Origin: JAWLEV01 sp046538105
GTDB taxonomy: Bacteria; Chloroflexota; Anaerolineae; UBA1429
NCBI GenBank assembly: GCA_046538105.1
Contig: JBKHJO010000003.1
Coordinates: 42,484 to 106,483 of the forward strand
DNA: 64,000 nucleotides
Direction of reading: 5' to 3'
Part shown: positions 7,910-16,357 of the stretch, piece after piece
Layout of the letters: each line of letters opens with the position of its first letter
Position numbering within the stretch: the first letter of the stretch is position 1
Position numbers and translations under genes: made by a program
Notes under the pieces: generated by a model
Seen by the model: the letters and a program-made list of their open reading frames with translations, nothing else
Databases searched by the model: none
What the model was told of the DNA's origin: nothing

Positions 7910-8247
7910 TTACAGCCGCAGGCGGGGATCCAGGCCATCGCCCAGCAGGTTAAAGCCCAAGACGGTAAACATGATGGCCAGTCTGGGAAAGAGCACGATG
8001 TGGGGTGCGCTAAAGATGGCATATCGTCCCTGCCCCAGCATGGCTCCCCACTCTGGCGTGGGAGTTGTGCTCCCAGCCCCAGGAAATAGCGATCGCCATC
8101 TCCCAGCGGTCTGGATGCGATCTCGTACAACGTATCTCCTGCTACGACGGTGTACGTATCCTGCGCTTCCTGTGCACCCACGGGGGCCACGACGAGCAGG
8201 GAGGTCGCCAGCAGAACACAAACCATTGCAATGCGATAGATCTTCAC
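7910..8247 (-). pseudogene. Chimeric remnant: LysM secreted protein start joined to DppC/OppC permease end
   Basis: From GTG 8247 (after GAAAGGAGAGAGATC) the frame encodes a signal peptide (VCVLLATSLLVVAPVGAQA-like, about 25 residues) and the beginning of a LysM domain (TYTVVAGDTLYEIASR, then LGDGDRY). Immediately after, the sequence becomes the C-terminus of a peptide ABC-transporter permease: FLGLGAQ in the same frame, then after a one-base shift near 8070 TPTPEWGAMLGQGRY, LGFNLLGDG and LDPRLRL with a stop at 7910. The usual LRDA between GDG and LDP is partly missing. I interpret a deletion that fused two unrelated genes, followed by decay. No intact dpp genes are in the window. Confidence 0.7.
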
Positions 8248-8452
8248 GATCTCTCTCCTTTCCTCAGAACATTCGGGCTCGCTAACCTACATTTGAGATT
8301 TCCCCCTCCTTTCTCGTCTGCATCTGAAGACTAGTCCTGGAAAGGAACTGGCGCTCCCGCGCCCGCAAAATACACAATGCCCCAAAGCCCCCTCCAGGGA
8401 CAAGTTATAAATCGGCGCCGGTTTAATATAGAATTCTCTGTGTCAAAGCCGT

Positions 8453-8480
8453 TTGCAGAATAGGGCGCAAAGCGTATAAT
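8453..8480 (+). promoter_or_regulatory. Predicted promoter of the broken FGE-like gene
   Basis: TTGCAG at 8453-8458, a 16-base spacer and perfect TATAAT at 8475-8480, 37 bases before ATG 8517. The 8248-8516 gap otherwise holds nothing I recognise. Confidence 0.6.
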
Positions 8481-8516
8481 ATGTAGAGAATTTTCTTGAA
8501 TACGAGGAAATGATTC

Positions 8517-8936
8517 ATGCGTCGATCCCTTTGTCTTTCGTTGTTCATCGTTGCTCTTTTATGCACCCATCGGGGCTGATGATGGCCAGTAGCCGTACGC
8601 CACAGCAGGAGGCAGCATCACAGGCATCTCAGGAAGAAGGACCGACTGCCGCCTTTTGCGTGGATCTGCCCGCCACTACAACACTCTCCCCGGAAGGAGA
8701 AGGGGATTCCTCCCAATCCACGAGCACATCTGGTCCAACCATTACGCCACGCCCCACCAAGACTCTGTGGCCCACACAGGCCCCTACCCCGGCGCCGGTG
8801 GACGATCCCGGCATGGTCCATGTACCGGGCGGGGAGTTTATCTTTGGCAGTGACGAGGGCAAAGAGGATGAATCGCCGCAACAGCGCCAAGCCAGAGTTC
8901 GCATTCAGCACCATCGGTTTCCGTTGTGTGAAATAG
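8517..8936 (+). pseudogene. Internally deleted FGE-sulfatase-domain (formylglycine-generating-enzyme-like) lipoprotein or secreted protein
   Basis: ATG 8517 follows GAGGAAA and encodes a signal peptide (MRRSLCLSLFIVALLC) that runs into a stop at 8577. A second frame then carries a Pro/Thr linker and the characteristic FGE domain start GMVHVPGGEFIFGSDEGKE. At about 8886 it passes into the frame of the signal peptide, where AKPEFAFSTIGFRCVK ends at TAG 8934-8936, the characteristic C-terminus of the same domain. Roughly 200 residues between the two ends are missing and there are two frame changes. This is a dead gene; the first and last segments share one frame. Confidence 0.75.
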
Positions 8937-8959
8937 CGGCCAGATACGCCCTTTTATTT

Positions 8960-8988
8960 TTGACCATGTCCTTGGGCTGAACTATCAT
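8960..8988 (+). promoter_or_regulatory. Predicted promoter of the CoA-transferase gene
   Basis: TTGACC at 8960-8965, a 17-base spacer and TATCAT at 8983-8988, 54 bases before ATG 9043. Confidence 0.6.
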
Positions 8989-9042
8989 CGACAAAGAGTC
9001 CGATCAAGTGATCAAACCACACCACATAGAAGGAGAGTGAGA

Positions 9043-10917
9043 ATGCAGGCTGCAAAGGAGTGGCCCGAGAGGTATGCCGATAAGACCATGAGTGCACGGG
9101 AGGCCCTGCTCCAGATCCGTAGTGGCAGCAGGATCTTTTTGAGTCCCGGCTGTGGGGAACCCCAGCATCTGCTCAACGAACTCGTGGATCTAGGGGGCAC
9201 CGCAGGACGCCTCAACGACGTGGAGATCGTGCATATGCTCACCATCGGCTCTGCTCCCCACGCGCGCAAGCGCTATGACCGTCACTTTCGCCACAACTCC
9301 CTTTTCGTCGGTCCGGGCGTCCGTTCGGCCGTCGCCGAGGGCCTGGCGGACTATACGCCCATCTTTCTCTCCGAGATACCCAGATTGTTCAAGAGCGGTC
9401 GCATGCCTCTGGATACGGCGCTCATTCAGGTCACGCCACCGGACAAATTTGGCTTCTGCTCCCTGGGCGTTTCCGTGGAAGCCGTAAAGGCCGCCGCCGA
9501 GGCCGCAGATCTCGTCATCGCCCAGGTGAATCCCCAGATGCCCCGCACCCTGGGCGACAGTTTCATGCACATGGAGGACATAGATATCCTTGTGGATTAC
9601 GAGGAGCCGATCCTGGAAGTAGAGTCCTCCGCCCCTGACGATGTGGCTCTGGCCATCGCCCGCCACGCCACGCGTCTGGTCGAGAATGGCTCCACCATTC
9701 AGGTGGGAATCGGAAGTGTTCCAAATGCCATCCTGTACGGCTTGTCCGACAAAAAGGATCTGGGCGTACACACCGAGATGTTCTCCGACGGCCTCATCGA
9801 CCTGATCGAAGAGGGTGTGGTGAACAACTCTCAAAAGACGTTCCATCCGGGCAAGATACTGGCAACCTTTTGCGTAGGAACGCGCCGGCTGTACGATTAT
9901 ATCGATAACAATCCCATGTTCGAGTTCCGTACGGTGGACTATAACTCATCCCCCATCAATATCGCCCGAAATCGCAAGATGGTAGCCATCAACACGGCGC
10001 TGCAAGTGGATATCACGGGCCAGGTTTGCGCCGATTCGCTGGGCTATAATATATACAGCGGTATCGGGGGGCAGGCTGACTTTATCCGAGGGGCGGCGCT
10101 GGCGCCAGAAGGAAAACCCATCATCGCCCTTCCTTCCACGGCCAGGGACGGCACCGTATCGCGCATCGTCCCCCACCTAAGCGAGGGAGCGGGGGTGGTG
10201 ACGACGCGCGGCGACGTGCACTATGTGGTGACAGAGTACGGCGTGGCCTACCTGCACGGAAAGAGCCTGCGCGAACGGGCCACAGCCCTGATCCAGATCG
10301 CACATCCCCGCTTCCGCGAGGAACTCTTGGCGGCCGCCAAAGAACGCAAATATCTCTTTGAGGATCAGATTATCCCCGAGGGGGGCGTCTATCCGGTCGA
10401 GTTGGAACATACGTTGGAGACGAACGGGCTAGAACTATTCTGTCGGCCGGTCAAGGCCGCCGACGAGAGGCTATTCCAAGAGTATCTGTACGATCTATCG
10501 GAACGCTCCGTCTATCTCAGATTTCTCCAGGTGCGTAAAGCCTTCCCCCACGAGTTGGCGCAGCAGTTGGTGTCCGTGGATTACGAGCAGAACCTGGGCA
10601 TGATATGCACAGAGGGCACGTCGGACACCGCGCCCATCGTCGCCGCGGGGCACTGGATGCTGGATTACGATGACAACATGGCCGAGGTGGCCTTTTCCGT
10701 GGCCGACGAGTACCAGCGCAAGGGCATCGGCACCCACCTGCTCCACTTTCTCATGCGCATCGCCAGGGAAAAGGGTATTCGAGGATTCAAGGCCACGGTC
10801 ATGCTGGGTAACACGGCCATGATGCGCGTGTTTCAAAAGAGCGGCTGCGTGGTGCATACGGACGTGGAGCACAGCGAGGTCGAGGTATGGTTCCGGTTCG
10901 ATGAGAAGGCGGAATAA
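9043..10917 (+). CDS. Acetyl-CoA hydrolase/4-hydroxybutyrate CoA-transferase fused to C-terminal GNAT domain
   Basis: 624 residues. The first 430 or so are a class I CoA-transferase of the acetyl-CoA hydrolase/4-hydroxybutyrate CoA-transferase type: TPPDKFGFCSLGVS, the catalytic-Glu region HTEMFSDGLIDL and the oxyanion loop GIGGQADFIRGA are present. A GNAT N-acetyltransferase domain follows from about 470 (SVADEYQRKGIGTHLLHFL is the acetyl-CoA loop). The fusion suggests CoA transfer linked to acylation of a protein or metabolite. Start ATG 9043 is preceded by AAGGAGAG; GTG 9037 overlaps that site. The next gene is an ADP-forming acyl-CoA synthetase, so both handle acyl-CoA energy conservation. 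Confidence 0.88.
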   Translation: MQAAKEWPERYADKTMSAREALLQIRSGSRIFLSPGCGEPQHLLNELVDLGGTAGRLNDVEIVHMLTIGSAPHARKRYDRHFRHNSLFVGPGVRSAVAEGLADYTPIFLSEIPRLFKSGRMPLDTALIQVTPPDKFGFCSLGVSVEAVKAAAEAADLVIAQVNPQMPRTLGDSFMHMEDIDILVDYEEPILEVESSAPDDVALAIARHATRLVENGSTIQVGIGSVPNAILYGLSDKKDLGVHTEMFSDGLIDLIEEGVVNNSQKTFHPGKILATFCVGTRRLYDYIDNNPMFEFRTVDYNSSPINIARNRKMVAINTALQVDITGQVCADSLGYNIYSGIGGQADFIRGAALAPEGKPIIALPSTARDGTVSRIVPHLSEGAGVVTTRGDVHYVVTEYGVAYLHGKSLRERATALIQIAHPRFREELLAAAKERKYLFEDQIIPEGGVYPVELEHTLETNGLELFCRPVKAADERLFQEYLYDLSERSVYLRFLQVRKAFPHELAQQLVSVDYEQNLGMICTEGTSDTAPIVAAGHWMLDYDDNMAEVAFSVADEYQRKGIGTHLLHFLMRIAREKGIRGFKATVMLGNTAMMRVFQKSGCVVHTDVEHSEVEVWFRFDEKAE

Positions 10918-11244
10918 ATAGAAACCGTACCCATTTGTCAACGTGGGTCAGCCTGGGGAGGAATCATCGCAGATGCCCCGGAAAAGGGGAGAATGTCCGT
11001 CTCGTGAACTCGTTTTTTCCTCCATATCGCTACTTCTATCCCCAGGAGGCCGAGCAGTAATGCTCGAAGGCGACCCGGTTTCCATCGCTCACGAGTCCCT
11101 CGAACGTTGTCGAGGGGCTTTTTTTTCTTGTGTCGCTGCCACCCGCTCGGCGGCCACGGAGGGACTCTAACCGGCCAGATTTCCAAATTTCATCGAAGCG
11201 ATATAACATTACACGGATGAACCACTATCAAAGGAGATAATTGC
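10918..11244 (+). other. Intergenic stretch with terminator and weak promoter
   Basis: Contains the terminator at 11097-11126 and, before the next gene, TTTCCA (11180) with TATAAC (11202) at 16-base spacing as a weak promoter. The segment 10940-11096 has small G/C-rich hairpins (for example around CCCCGG/CCGGGG-like runs at 10976-10990) but no coding or riboswitch signal I recognise. Confidence 0.4.
11097..11126 (+). terminator. Intrinsic terminator after the CoA-transferase gene
   Basis: CCCTCGA (11097-11103) pairs with TCGAGGG (11110-11116), followed by GC and eight Ts. The same stem sequence recurs in the hairpin at 13422-13452. Confidence 0.8.
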
Positions 11245-13335
11245 ATGTTGGAGATGTTCTCAAATCCCAAATCTGTAGCCGTCATCGGCGCCTCGGCGGA
11301 TCCTCAAAAGCTGGGCAACGCCGTGCTCGTTAATCTCATCGAGAGCAGCTTTGAAGGAGGAATCTATCCCATAAACCTCAAAGAAGAGGAGATTCTGGGC
11401 CTCAAGGCATATCCCTCTGTAGTGGATGTCCCCGATCCCGTCGATCTGGTCGTCATCGTGGTGCCCAGCCAGTTCGTGGCCGATGTACTGGAGGAATCGG
11501 GAAAGAAGGGTGTAAAGGGTGCTATCATCATAACCGCCGGCTTTGGCGAGGCGGGCCCCGAGGGCAAAAAGCGGGAACAGGAACTGTTGGATATCGCCGA
11601 CCGATATGACATGCGCCTCATCGGCCCCAACTGCCTGGGCATCATCGACACCTATATTCCCATGAACGCTTCCTTTGCCGCTGGCACGCCGGAACAGGGG
11701 ACCATCGCCTTTATGTCCCAATCGGGGGCCCTCTGCACGGCGATCCTGGACTATGCCCTGGCCGAACATATAGGTTTCTCACACTTTGTGAGCACGGGAA
11801 ACAAAGCCGACGTGGACGAGGTGGCCCTCTTTACGGCCTGGCGCGACGACGAGAACACCGACGCCATCATCGCTTATATCGAGGGCATCAAGGACGGGCC
11901 CAGTTTTATCGGGGAAGCGCGGAAAACGGCCCATGAGAAGCCCATCATCGCCGTCAAGTCGGGCAGGACGGCCTCGGGCTCGCAGGCCGTGGCCTCCCAC
12001 ACAGGAAGTCTGGCCGGCTCCGACCAGGCCTACAGCGCCGCCTTCAAACAGGCGGGGATAATACGCGCGGACACAGTGCAGGATCTGTTCGATCTCTCCA
12101 CGGCCTTTGCTTATCAGCCCTCGCTGCGGGGCAACCGCATCGCCATCGTGACCAACGCTGGAGGCCCTGGGGTGATGGCCACCGATGCCCTGGAACAACA
12201 AGGGCTGCAACTCGCCCAGTTCCAATCAGAGACTGAGGAGAGGCTCAAGGAGACATTACCGGCAGCCGCCAGCACACACAATCCCGTGGACGTGCTGGGG
12301 GACGCCCCCGCCGAACGCTACGGCGCCGCCCTGCGCGCCGTCCTGCAGGACGAGGGCGTGGATGGCATACTGATCATCCTCACCCCTCAGACGTCCACCG
12401 AGATCGTGGAAACCGCCAGAGCCGTGGTCACGGCCGGCATCGACTCGGAGAAACCCATCATGGGCTGCTGGATGGGCAAACAGGAGACCGCCGCCGGGAT
12501 CTATGACCTCTCCCAAAATCACGTGCCCAACTATCCCTTCCCCGAGCGGGCCATCGCCGCCCTGGGAGCCATGCACAGATATAACAAGTGGAAAGAGCAA
12601 CCCGAGACAGAGATAGAGACCTTTGAGGTTGACAGGGAGGCCGTCTCAAAGCTATTTGAGGAGGTACGTGAAGACGAGCGGCAGGAGATCGGCGATGCCG
12701 AAGCCCAGACCATTCTCAAAGCCTACGGGATCAACACACCAAGATCCACCGTCGCGGCTAAAAAAGACGAGGCCGTGGCTTATTGTGAGGAGATCGGCTA
12801 CCCCGTTGTCCTCAAGATCGCCTCCCCCGATATCCTGCACAAGTCCGACGCGGAGGGCATCCTGGTGGGCGTGGAGAACGAGACAGAGGTGCGGGAGGGG
12901 TTTGACACCCTCATTCAACGGGCCAAGGACTATGACTCTCAGGCCGAGATCTGGGGTATCCAGATCCAGGAGATGATCACCGACGCGCAGGAGGTCATTG
13001 TCGGCATGAACCGCGATCCCCAGTTTGGCCCCCTGATCATGTTCGGCCTGGGAGGCATCTATGTCGAGGTGCTGGAAGACGTCACCTTCCGCGTGGCTCC
13101 CATGTCCAGGGGACAGGCGAAGCAGATGATCCAGGAAATACGCTCCTATCCCCTGCTTACGGGGGTGAGAGGGCAGGCGGCCTCCGACCGCGAGGCCATC
13201 GTCGACACCATCCTGCGCATCGCGCAACTGGCCAGCGACTTTTCCGAGATCGCCGAACTGGACATCAACCCCCTCTTTGTGAGAAAAGAGGGCGAGGGCG
13301 CCGTCGCAGTTGACATGCGCCTGATTCTCGACTAG
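11245..13335 (+). CDS. Acetate--CoA ligase (ADP-forming), fused alpha and beta subunits
   Basis: 696 residues that convert acyl-CoA, ADP and phosphate to acid, CoA and ATP, giving substrate-level ATP in fermenters. The N-terminal CoA-binding Rossmann domain (SVAVIGASADPQKLGN), the ligase-CoA domain with phosphohistidine loop SHTGSLAGSDQAY near residue 253, and QSGALCTAILD form the alpha part. From about 470 the ATP-grasp beta part follows (GINTPRSTVA, then YPVVLKIASPDILHKSDAEG). Single-chain fusions are common in bacteria. ATG 11245 follows AAAGGAGATAATTGC. Pairing with the upstream CoA-transferase suggests fermentation of acids or amino acids. Confidence 0.92.
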   Translation: MLEMFSNPKSVAVIGASADPQKLGNAVLVNLIESSFEGGIYPINLKEEEILGLKAYPSVVDVPDPVDLVVIVVPSQFVADVLEESGKKGVKGAIIITAGFGEAGPEGKKREQELLDIADRYDMRLIGPNCLGIIDTYIPMNASFAAGTPEQGTIAFMSQSGALCTAILDYALAEHIGFSHFVSTGNKADVDEVALFTAWRDDENTDAIIAYIEGIKDGPSFIGEARKTAHEKPIIAVKSGRTASGSQAVASHTGSLAGSDQAYSAAFKQAGIIRADTVQDLFDLSTAFAYQPSLRGNRIAIVTNAGGPGVMATDALEQQGLQLAQFQSETEERLKETLPAAASTHNPVDVLGDAPAERYGAALRAVLQDEGVDGILIILTPQTSTEIVETARAVVTAGIDSEKPIMGCWMGKQETAAGIYDLSQNHVPNYPFPERAIAALGAMHRYNKWKEQPETEIETFEVDREAVSKLFEEVREDERQEIGDAEAQTILKAYGINTPRSTVAAKKDEAVAYCEEIGYPVVLKIASPDILHKSDAEGILVGVENETEVREGFDTLIQRAKDYDSQAEIWGIQIQEMITDAQEVIVGMNRDPQFGPLIMFGLGGIYVEVLEDVTFRVAPMSRGQAKQMIQEIRSYPLLTGVRGQAASDREAIVDTILRIAQLASDFSEIAELDINPLFVRKEGEGAVAVDMRLILD

Positions 13336-13421
13336 GATAAAGTGGAGCGTCAACTGGATATCTCGTAACGTCGCGAAACCGCCATCGTCGGCTGTTGAGG
13401 GTGTGCGGGGCGAGACGCAGG

Positions 13422-13452
13422 AAAAAGCCCCTCGAAGATCGAGGGGCTTTTT
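13422..13452. terminator. Bidirectional intrinsic terminator between acyl-CoA synthetase and enolase
   Basis: Arms 13422-13435 (AAAAAGCCCCTCGA) and 13439-13452 pair perfectly around a 3-base loop, giving a T-run after the stem on either strand. Confidence 0.85.
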
Positions 13453-13507
13453 CGCAACCAATCAAACGTGCATGATGACGTATCAATTCAAAAGGAGAGT
13501 CTTCAGC

Positions 13508-14794
13508 ATGACCACCATAGAAGCCATCAGAGGACGGGAAATTCTGGATTCGCGAGGGAATCCCACCGTGGAGGTGGACGTGACCCTTGCCTGCGGAACC
13601 ATGGGCAGAGCCGCCGTCCCCTCGGGCGCATCGACAGGCATACACGAGGCCATAGAGTTACGCGACGGCGATCCCGACCGTTACAAAAAAAAGGGCGTTC
13701 TGCAGGCGGTAAAGAATATCAACGACCTCATGGCACCCCAACTGGTCGGCAAGGACGCTACGGACCAGGTGGCGATAGATACTTTTATGCGCGAGGTTGA
13801 CGGGACGCCCAACAAGAAGAACCTGGGGGCGAATGCCATCCTGGGCATCTCTCTGGCCACAGCCAAGGCGGCGTCCCGGGCGGTGGGGCTCCCCCTCTAC
13901 CAGTATCTGGGAGGCGTGAATGCTCATACCCTGCCTGTGCCCATGATGAACATCCTGAACGGTGGCGAACACGCCACGGACAGCACCGATTTTCAGGAAT
14001 TCATGGTTGTGCCCGCTGGTGCTCCCTCCTTTTGCGAGTGCCTGCGTTGGGGTGCCGAAGTGTACCATACCCTGGAAGGCGTACTCGCCGACAGGGGATT
14101 GAACACCAACGTGGGCGATGAGGGGGGCTTTGCTCCTTCCCTCGGCTCCAACGCCATGGCCGTGGAACTGATCATCGAGGCCATCGAAAAGGCCGGTTAC
14201 CGAGCGGGAGAGGAGATCTGGATCGCCCTCGATCCCGCCACCAGTGAGATCTATGAGGGGAACAAGTACGTTCTCGCGCGAGAGGGAGAGACCCTATCCA
14301 GCGAGGAGATGGCCGATTTCTGGGCACAGTGGATCGAAGACTATCCCATCATCTCTCTGGAAGACGGCATGGATGAGGACGATTGGGAGGGGTGGAACAA
14401 GCTCATGTCCATGGTGGGCGACGAGGCCCAGATCGTGGGGGACGACCTGCTGGTCACCGACGTGGAGCGCATCCAGAAGGCCATCGATTGCAACGCGGCC
14501 AACTCGCTCCTATGCAAGGTCAACCAGATCGGCACGCTGACGGAAGCCATCGAGGCCGTGGAGATGGCCCATCGCGCTGGGTGGACGAGCATTGTCTCCC
14601 ACCGTTCTGGCGAGACCGAGGACAGCACCATCGCCGACATCGTCGTGGGGCTCAACACGGGCCAGATCAAGACGGGCGCCCCCTGCCGCAGCGACCGCGT
14701 GGCCAAGTATAATCAACTACTGCGTATCGAGGAATCGCTGGGTGAGACGGCCTACTTTCCCGGGCTGAATGCCTTTGACGTAAAAAAAGTATAG
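13508..14794 (+). CDS. eno: Enolase (phosphopyruvate hydratase)
   Basis: 428 residues, the usual bacterial length. Converts 2-phosphoglycerate to phosphoenolpyruvate in glycolysis and gluconeogenesis. N-terminal EAIRGREILDSRGNPTVEVD, the proton-donor loop LNGGEHATDSTDFQEFM, catalytic Lys in LLCKVNQIGT and the signature SHRSGETEDSTIADI are present. The start is ATG 13508, ten bases after AGGAG; upstream in-frame extension would run through the terminator hairpin, so I reject it. The rdgB gene follows after 13 bases in the same transcript. Confidence 0.98.
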   Translation: MTTIEAIRGREILDSRGNPTVEVDVTLACGTMGRAAVPSGASTGIHEAIELRDGDPDRYKKKGVLQAVKNINDLMAPQLVGKDATDQVAIDTFMREVDGTPNKKNLGANAILGISLATAKAASRAVGLPLYQYLGGVNAHTLPVPMMNILNGGEHATDSTDFQEFMVVPAGAPSFCECLRWGAEVYHTLEGVLADRGLNTNVGDEGGFAPSLGSNAMAVELIIEAIEKAGYRAGEEIWIALDPATSEIYEGNKYVLAREGETLSSEEMADFWAQWIEDYPIISLEDGMDEDDWEGWNKLMSMVGDEAQIVGDDLLVTDVERIQKAIDCNAANSLLCKVNQIGTLTEAIEAVEMAHRAGWTSIVSHRSGETEDSTIADIVVGLNTGQIKTGAPCRSDRVAKYNQLLRIEESLGETAYFPGLNAFDVKKV

Positions 14795-14807
14795 CTCCAA
14801 AAATATC

Positions 14808-15401
14808 GTGAAACTGCTTATCGCCACCCACAATCAGGGAAAAAGGGCAGAATACGCCGCCATATTGGGTGACCTACCTCTGAAACTGATCACCCTGACG
14901 GATCTGGACATCGACGTGGAGATCGAGGAGACGGGAACGACGTTCGAAGAGAACGCCCTGCGTAAGGCACGAGGGTACGCGGCTCTCACGGGACTGCTGA
15001 CGCTGGCCGATGATTCGGGGCTGGAGGTCGATGCCCTGGATGGCGCGCCGGGTATCCGTTCGGCCCGCTATGCCGGCCCGGAGGCCAGCGATGAGGATCT
15101 CTACACACTCCTCCTGCACCACCTGCGCGATGTGCCCGATGCCGAGAGATCGGCCCGCTTTCGCTGCGTCATCGCCCTGGTGTGGCCCGAGGGGCGCGAG
15201 GAGGTAGTGGAAGGCGAGTGTGAGGGACATATCCTGCGAGAGCCCCGCGGGGAGCGAGGATTTGGCTACGATCCCATCTTCTATGTGCCCCAAAAAGGCA
15301 AAACGATGGCCCAGTTGCCCATGGAGGTCAAGAACCGTATAAGCCATCGGGGACGCGCCGCTGTAAAGGCGAAAAAGGTGCTCAGGGCATTTCGGGAATA
15401 A
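14808..15401 (+). CDS. rdgB: Non-canonical purine NTP pyrophosphatase (RdgB/HAM1 family)
   Basis: 197-residue house-cleaning enzyme that hydrolyses dITP, dXTP and ITP to monophosphates and so limits mutagenic base incorporation. Motifs: THNQGKRAEY at the start, ADDSGLEVDALDGAPG, YAGPEASDEDLY, and the C-terminal SHRGRA. GTG 14808 is the start; no ATG fits, and the ribosome site is weak, so it probably relies on coupling with eno 13 bases upstream. A strong hairpin closes the unit. Confidence 0.95.
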   Translation: MKLLIATHNQGKRAEYAAILGDLPLKLITLTDLDIDVEIEETGTTFEENALRKARGYAALTGLLTLADDSGLEVDALDGAPGIRSARYAGPEASDEDLYTLLLHHLRDVPDAERSARFRCVIALVWPEGREEVVEGECEGHILREPRGERGFGYDPIFYVPQKGKTMAQLPMEVKNRISHRGRAAVKAKKVLRAFRE

Positions 15402-15404
15402 GGC

Positions 15405-15444
15405 TCAAGGATGCTCAGAGAGTCTGGTCTCTGAGCATCCTTGA
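15405..15444. terminator. Terminator hairpin between rdgB and the CBS-ACT gene
   Basis: Arms 15405-15421 and 15428-15444 form a perfect 17-base stem with a 6-base loop between two convergent genes. Only a short AT-rich tail follows, so it may act on both strands. Confidence 0.7.
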
Positions 15445-15456
15445 ATTTAAAAATCG

Positions 15457-16101
15457 CTACGTCTCGCGCAGATCTATCAGTTCGGCGTCGAGGTCCCGCA
15501 GGATATCCTCCATCTTGTCCCGCTCGATACCCTGCACCTTGAAAGCGATCTCCCGGTTGGTGGGATCGTCCCCCCAAAAGGTCCCCAAAGCGACGATATT
15601 CCCGCCGTGCGAGGCCACAGCTTCCGTCAGGCGGGCCAGAACGCCACGCCCCTCCTGAACCTTGATGGTAACCCGCAACCCCCACACCCGGGAGCCCAAC
15701 AGTTCGGCAAAGATCTTGAAAAGATCACTTTCCGTGATGATGCCCACCAGGGTATCACCGCGCATCACGGGAAGTCCCCCTATATCATTGTCCACCATGA
15801 TACGCGCCGCTTCTTCCAGGAGACAATCCTCCTCCACCACGATCACATTGCGGGTCATGAGTTTCTCTACCGTGATCTTGGAGATCAAATAGTTCATCTC
15901 ATACACGCTGAGAGTGGTGGCCGGAGAAGGGGATGCATAGAGCAGATCCTTTTCCAACACAATACCCACCAGTTCACCATCCTTGTCCAGGACGGGCAGG
16001 CGACGGACGCCTTCCTCACGCATGATTCTCAGGGCGTCGTGCAAAGATACATCGGGCCTGACAGTAATAGGATGTCTGGACATTCGTTCCTTTACCAGCA
16101 T
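15457..16101 (-). CDS. CBS-domain pair with C-terminal ACT domain (AcuB-like)
   Basis: 214 residues. Two CBS motifs (residues about 5-62 and 78-135: MSRHPITVRPDVSLHDAL and MTRNVIVVEEDCLLEEA) make one Bateman module that should bind an adenine nucleotide, followed by an ACT domain (VTIKVQEGRGVLARLTEAV) that usually binds an amino acid. The arrangement matches AcuB-like proteins linked to acetoin or acetate regulation, though no aco genes are here. I use ATG 16101, seven bases from AGGAGG, over the overlapping TTG 16104. It is divergent from the isoaspartyl methyltransferase. Confidence 0.87.
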   Translation of the reverse strand: MLVKERMSRHPITVRPDVSLHDALRIMREEGVRRLPVLDKDGELVGIVLEKDLLYASPSPATTLSVYEMNYLISKITVEKLMTRNVIVVEEDCLLEEAARIMVDNDIGGLPVMRGDTLVGIITESDLFKIFAELLGSRVWGLRVTIKVQEGRGVLARLTEAVASHGGNIVALGTFWGDDPTNREIAFKVQGIERDKMEDILRDLDAELIDLRET

Positions 16102-16276
16102 CAACCCACCTCCTCAACATGGAACTCGATCCACAACCCATGAACATCCCAACGGTGAGGGCATTATATATACTGACATCCTATTTGTCCAGAGGACGTG
16201 CCAGGTCAAAAGGGTGATGTTATCAGGAGCACAGGCAGGATGGTTTCCCCTGTTCGTTTCCCAAAAACCCGTGCTC

Positions 16277-16305
16277 TTGACCTCACCTTGTCTCCCCTTT
16301 AGAAT
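16277..16305 (+). promoter_or_regulatory. Predicted promoter of the isoaspartyl methyltransferase
   Basis: TTGACC at 16277-16282, a 17-base spacer and TAGAAT at 16300-16305, about 50 bases before GTG 16358. Confidence 0.65.
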
Positions 16306-16357
16306 CATGCTAGACTGATTATGAGGGTCATTTTATATTCCTTTCTGTGAGGAAACC

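Noticed and set aside
10940..11126. T-box or other riboswitch before the acyl-CoA synthetase
   Set aside because: A terminator is present, but no T-box core or other riboswitch signature could be found.
13403..13507. Upstream in-frame extension of enolase
   Set aside because: It would run through a perfect bidirectional terminator and lacks a ribosome site; ATG 13508 has AGGAG and gives the normal length.
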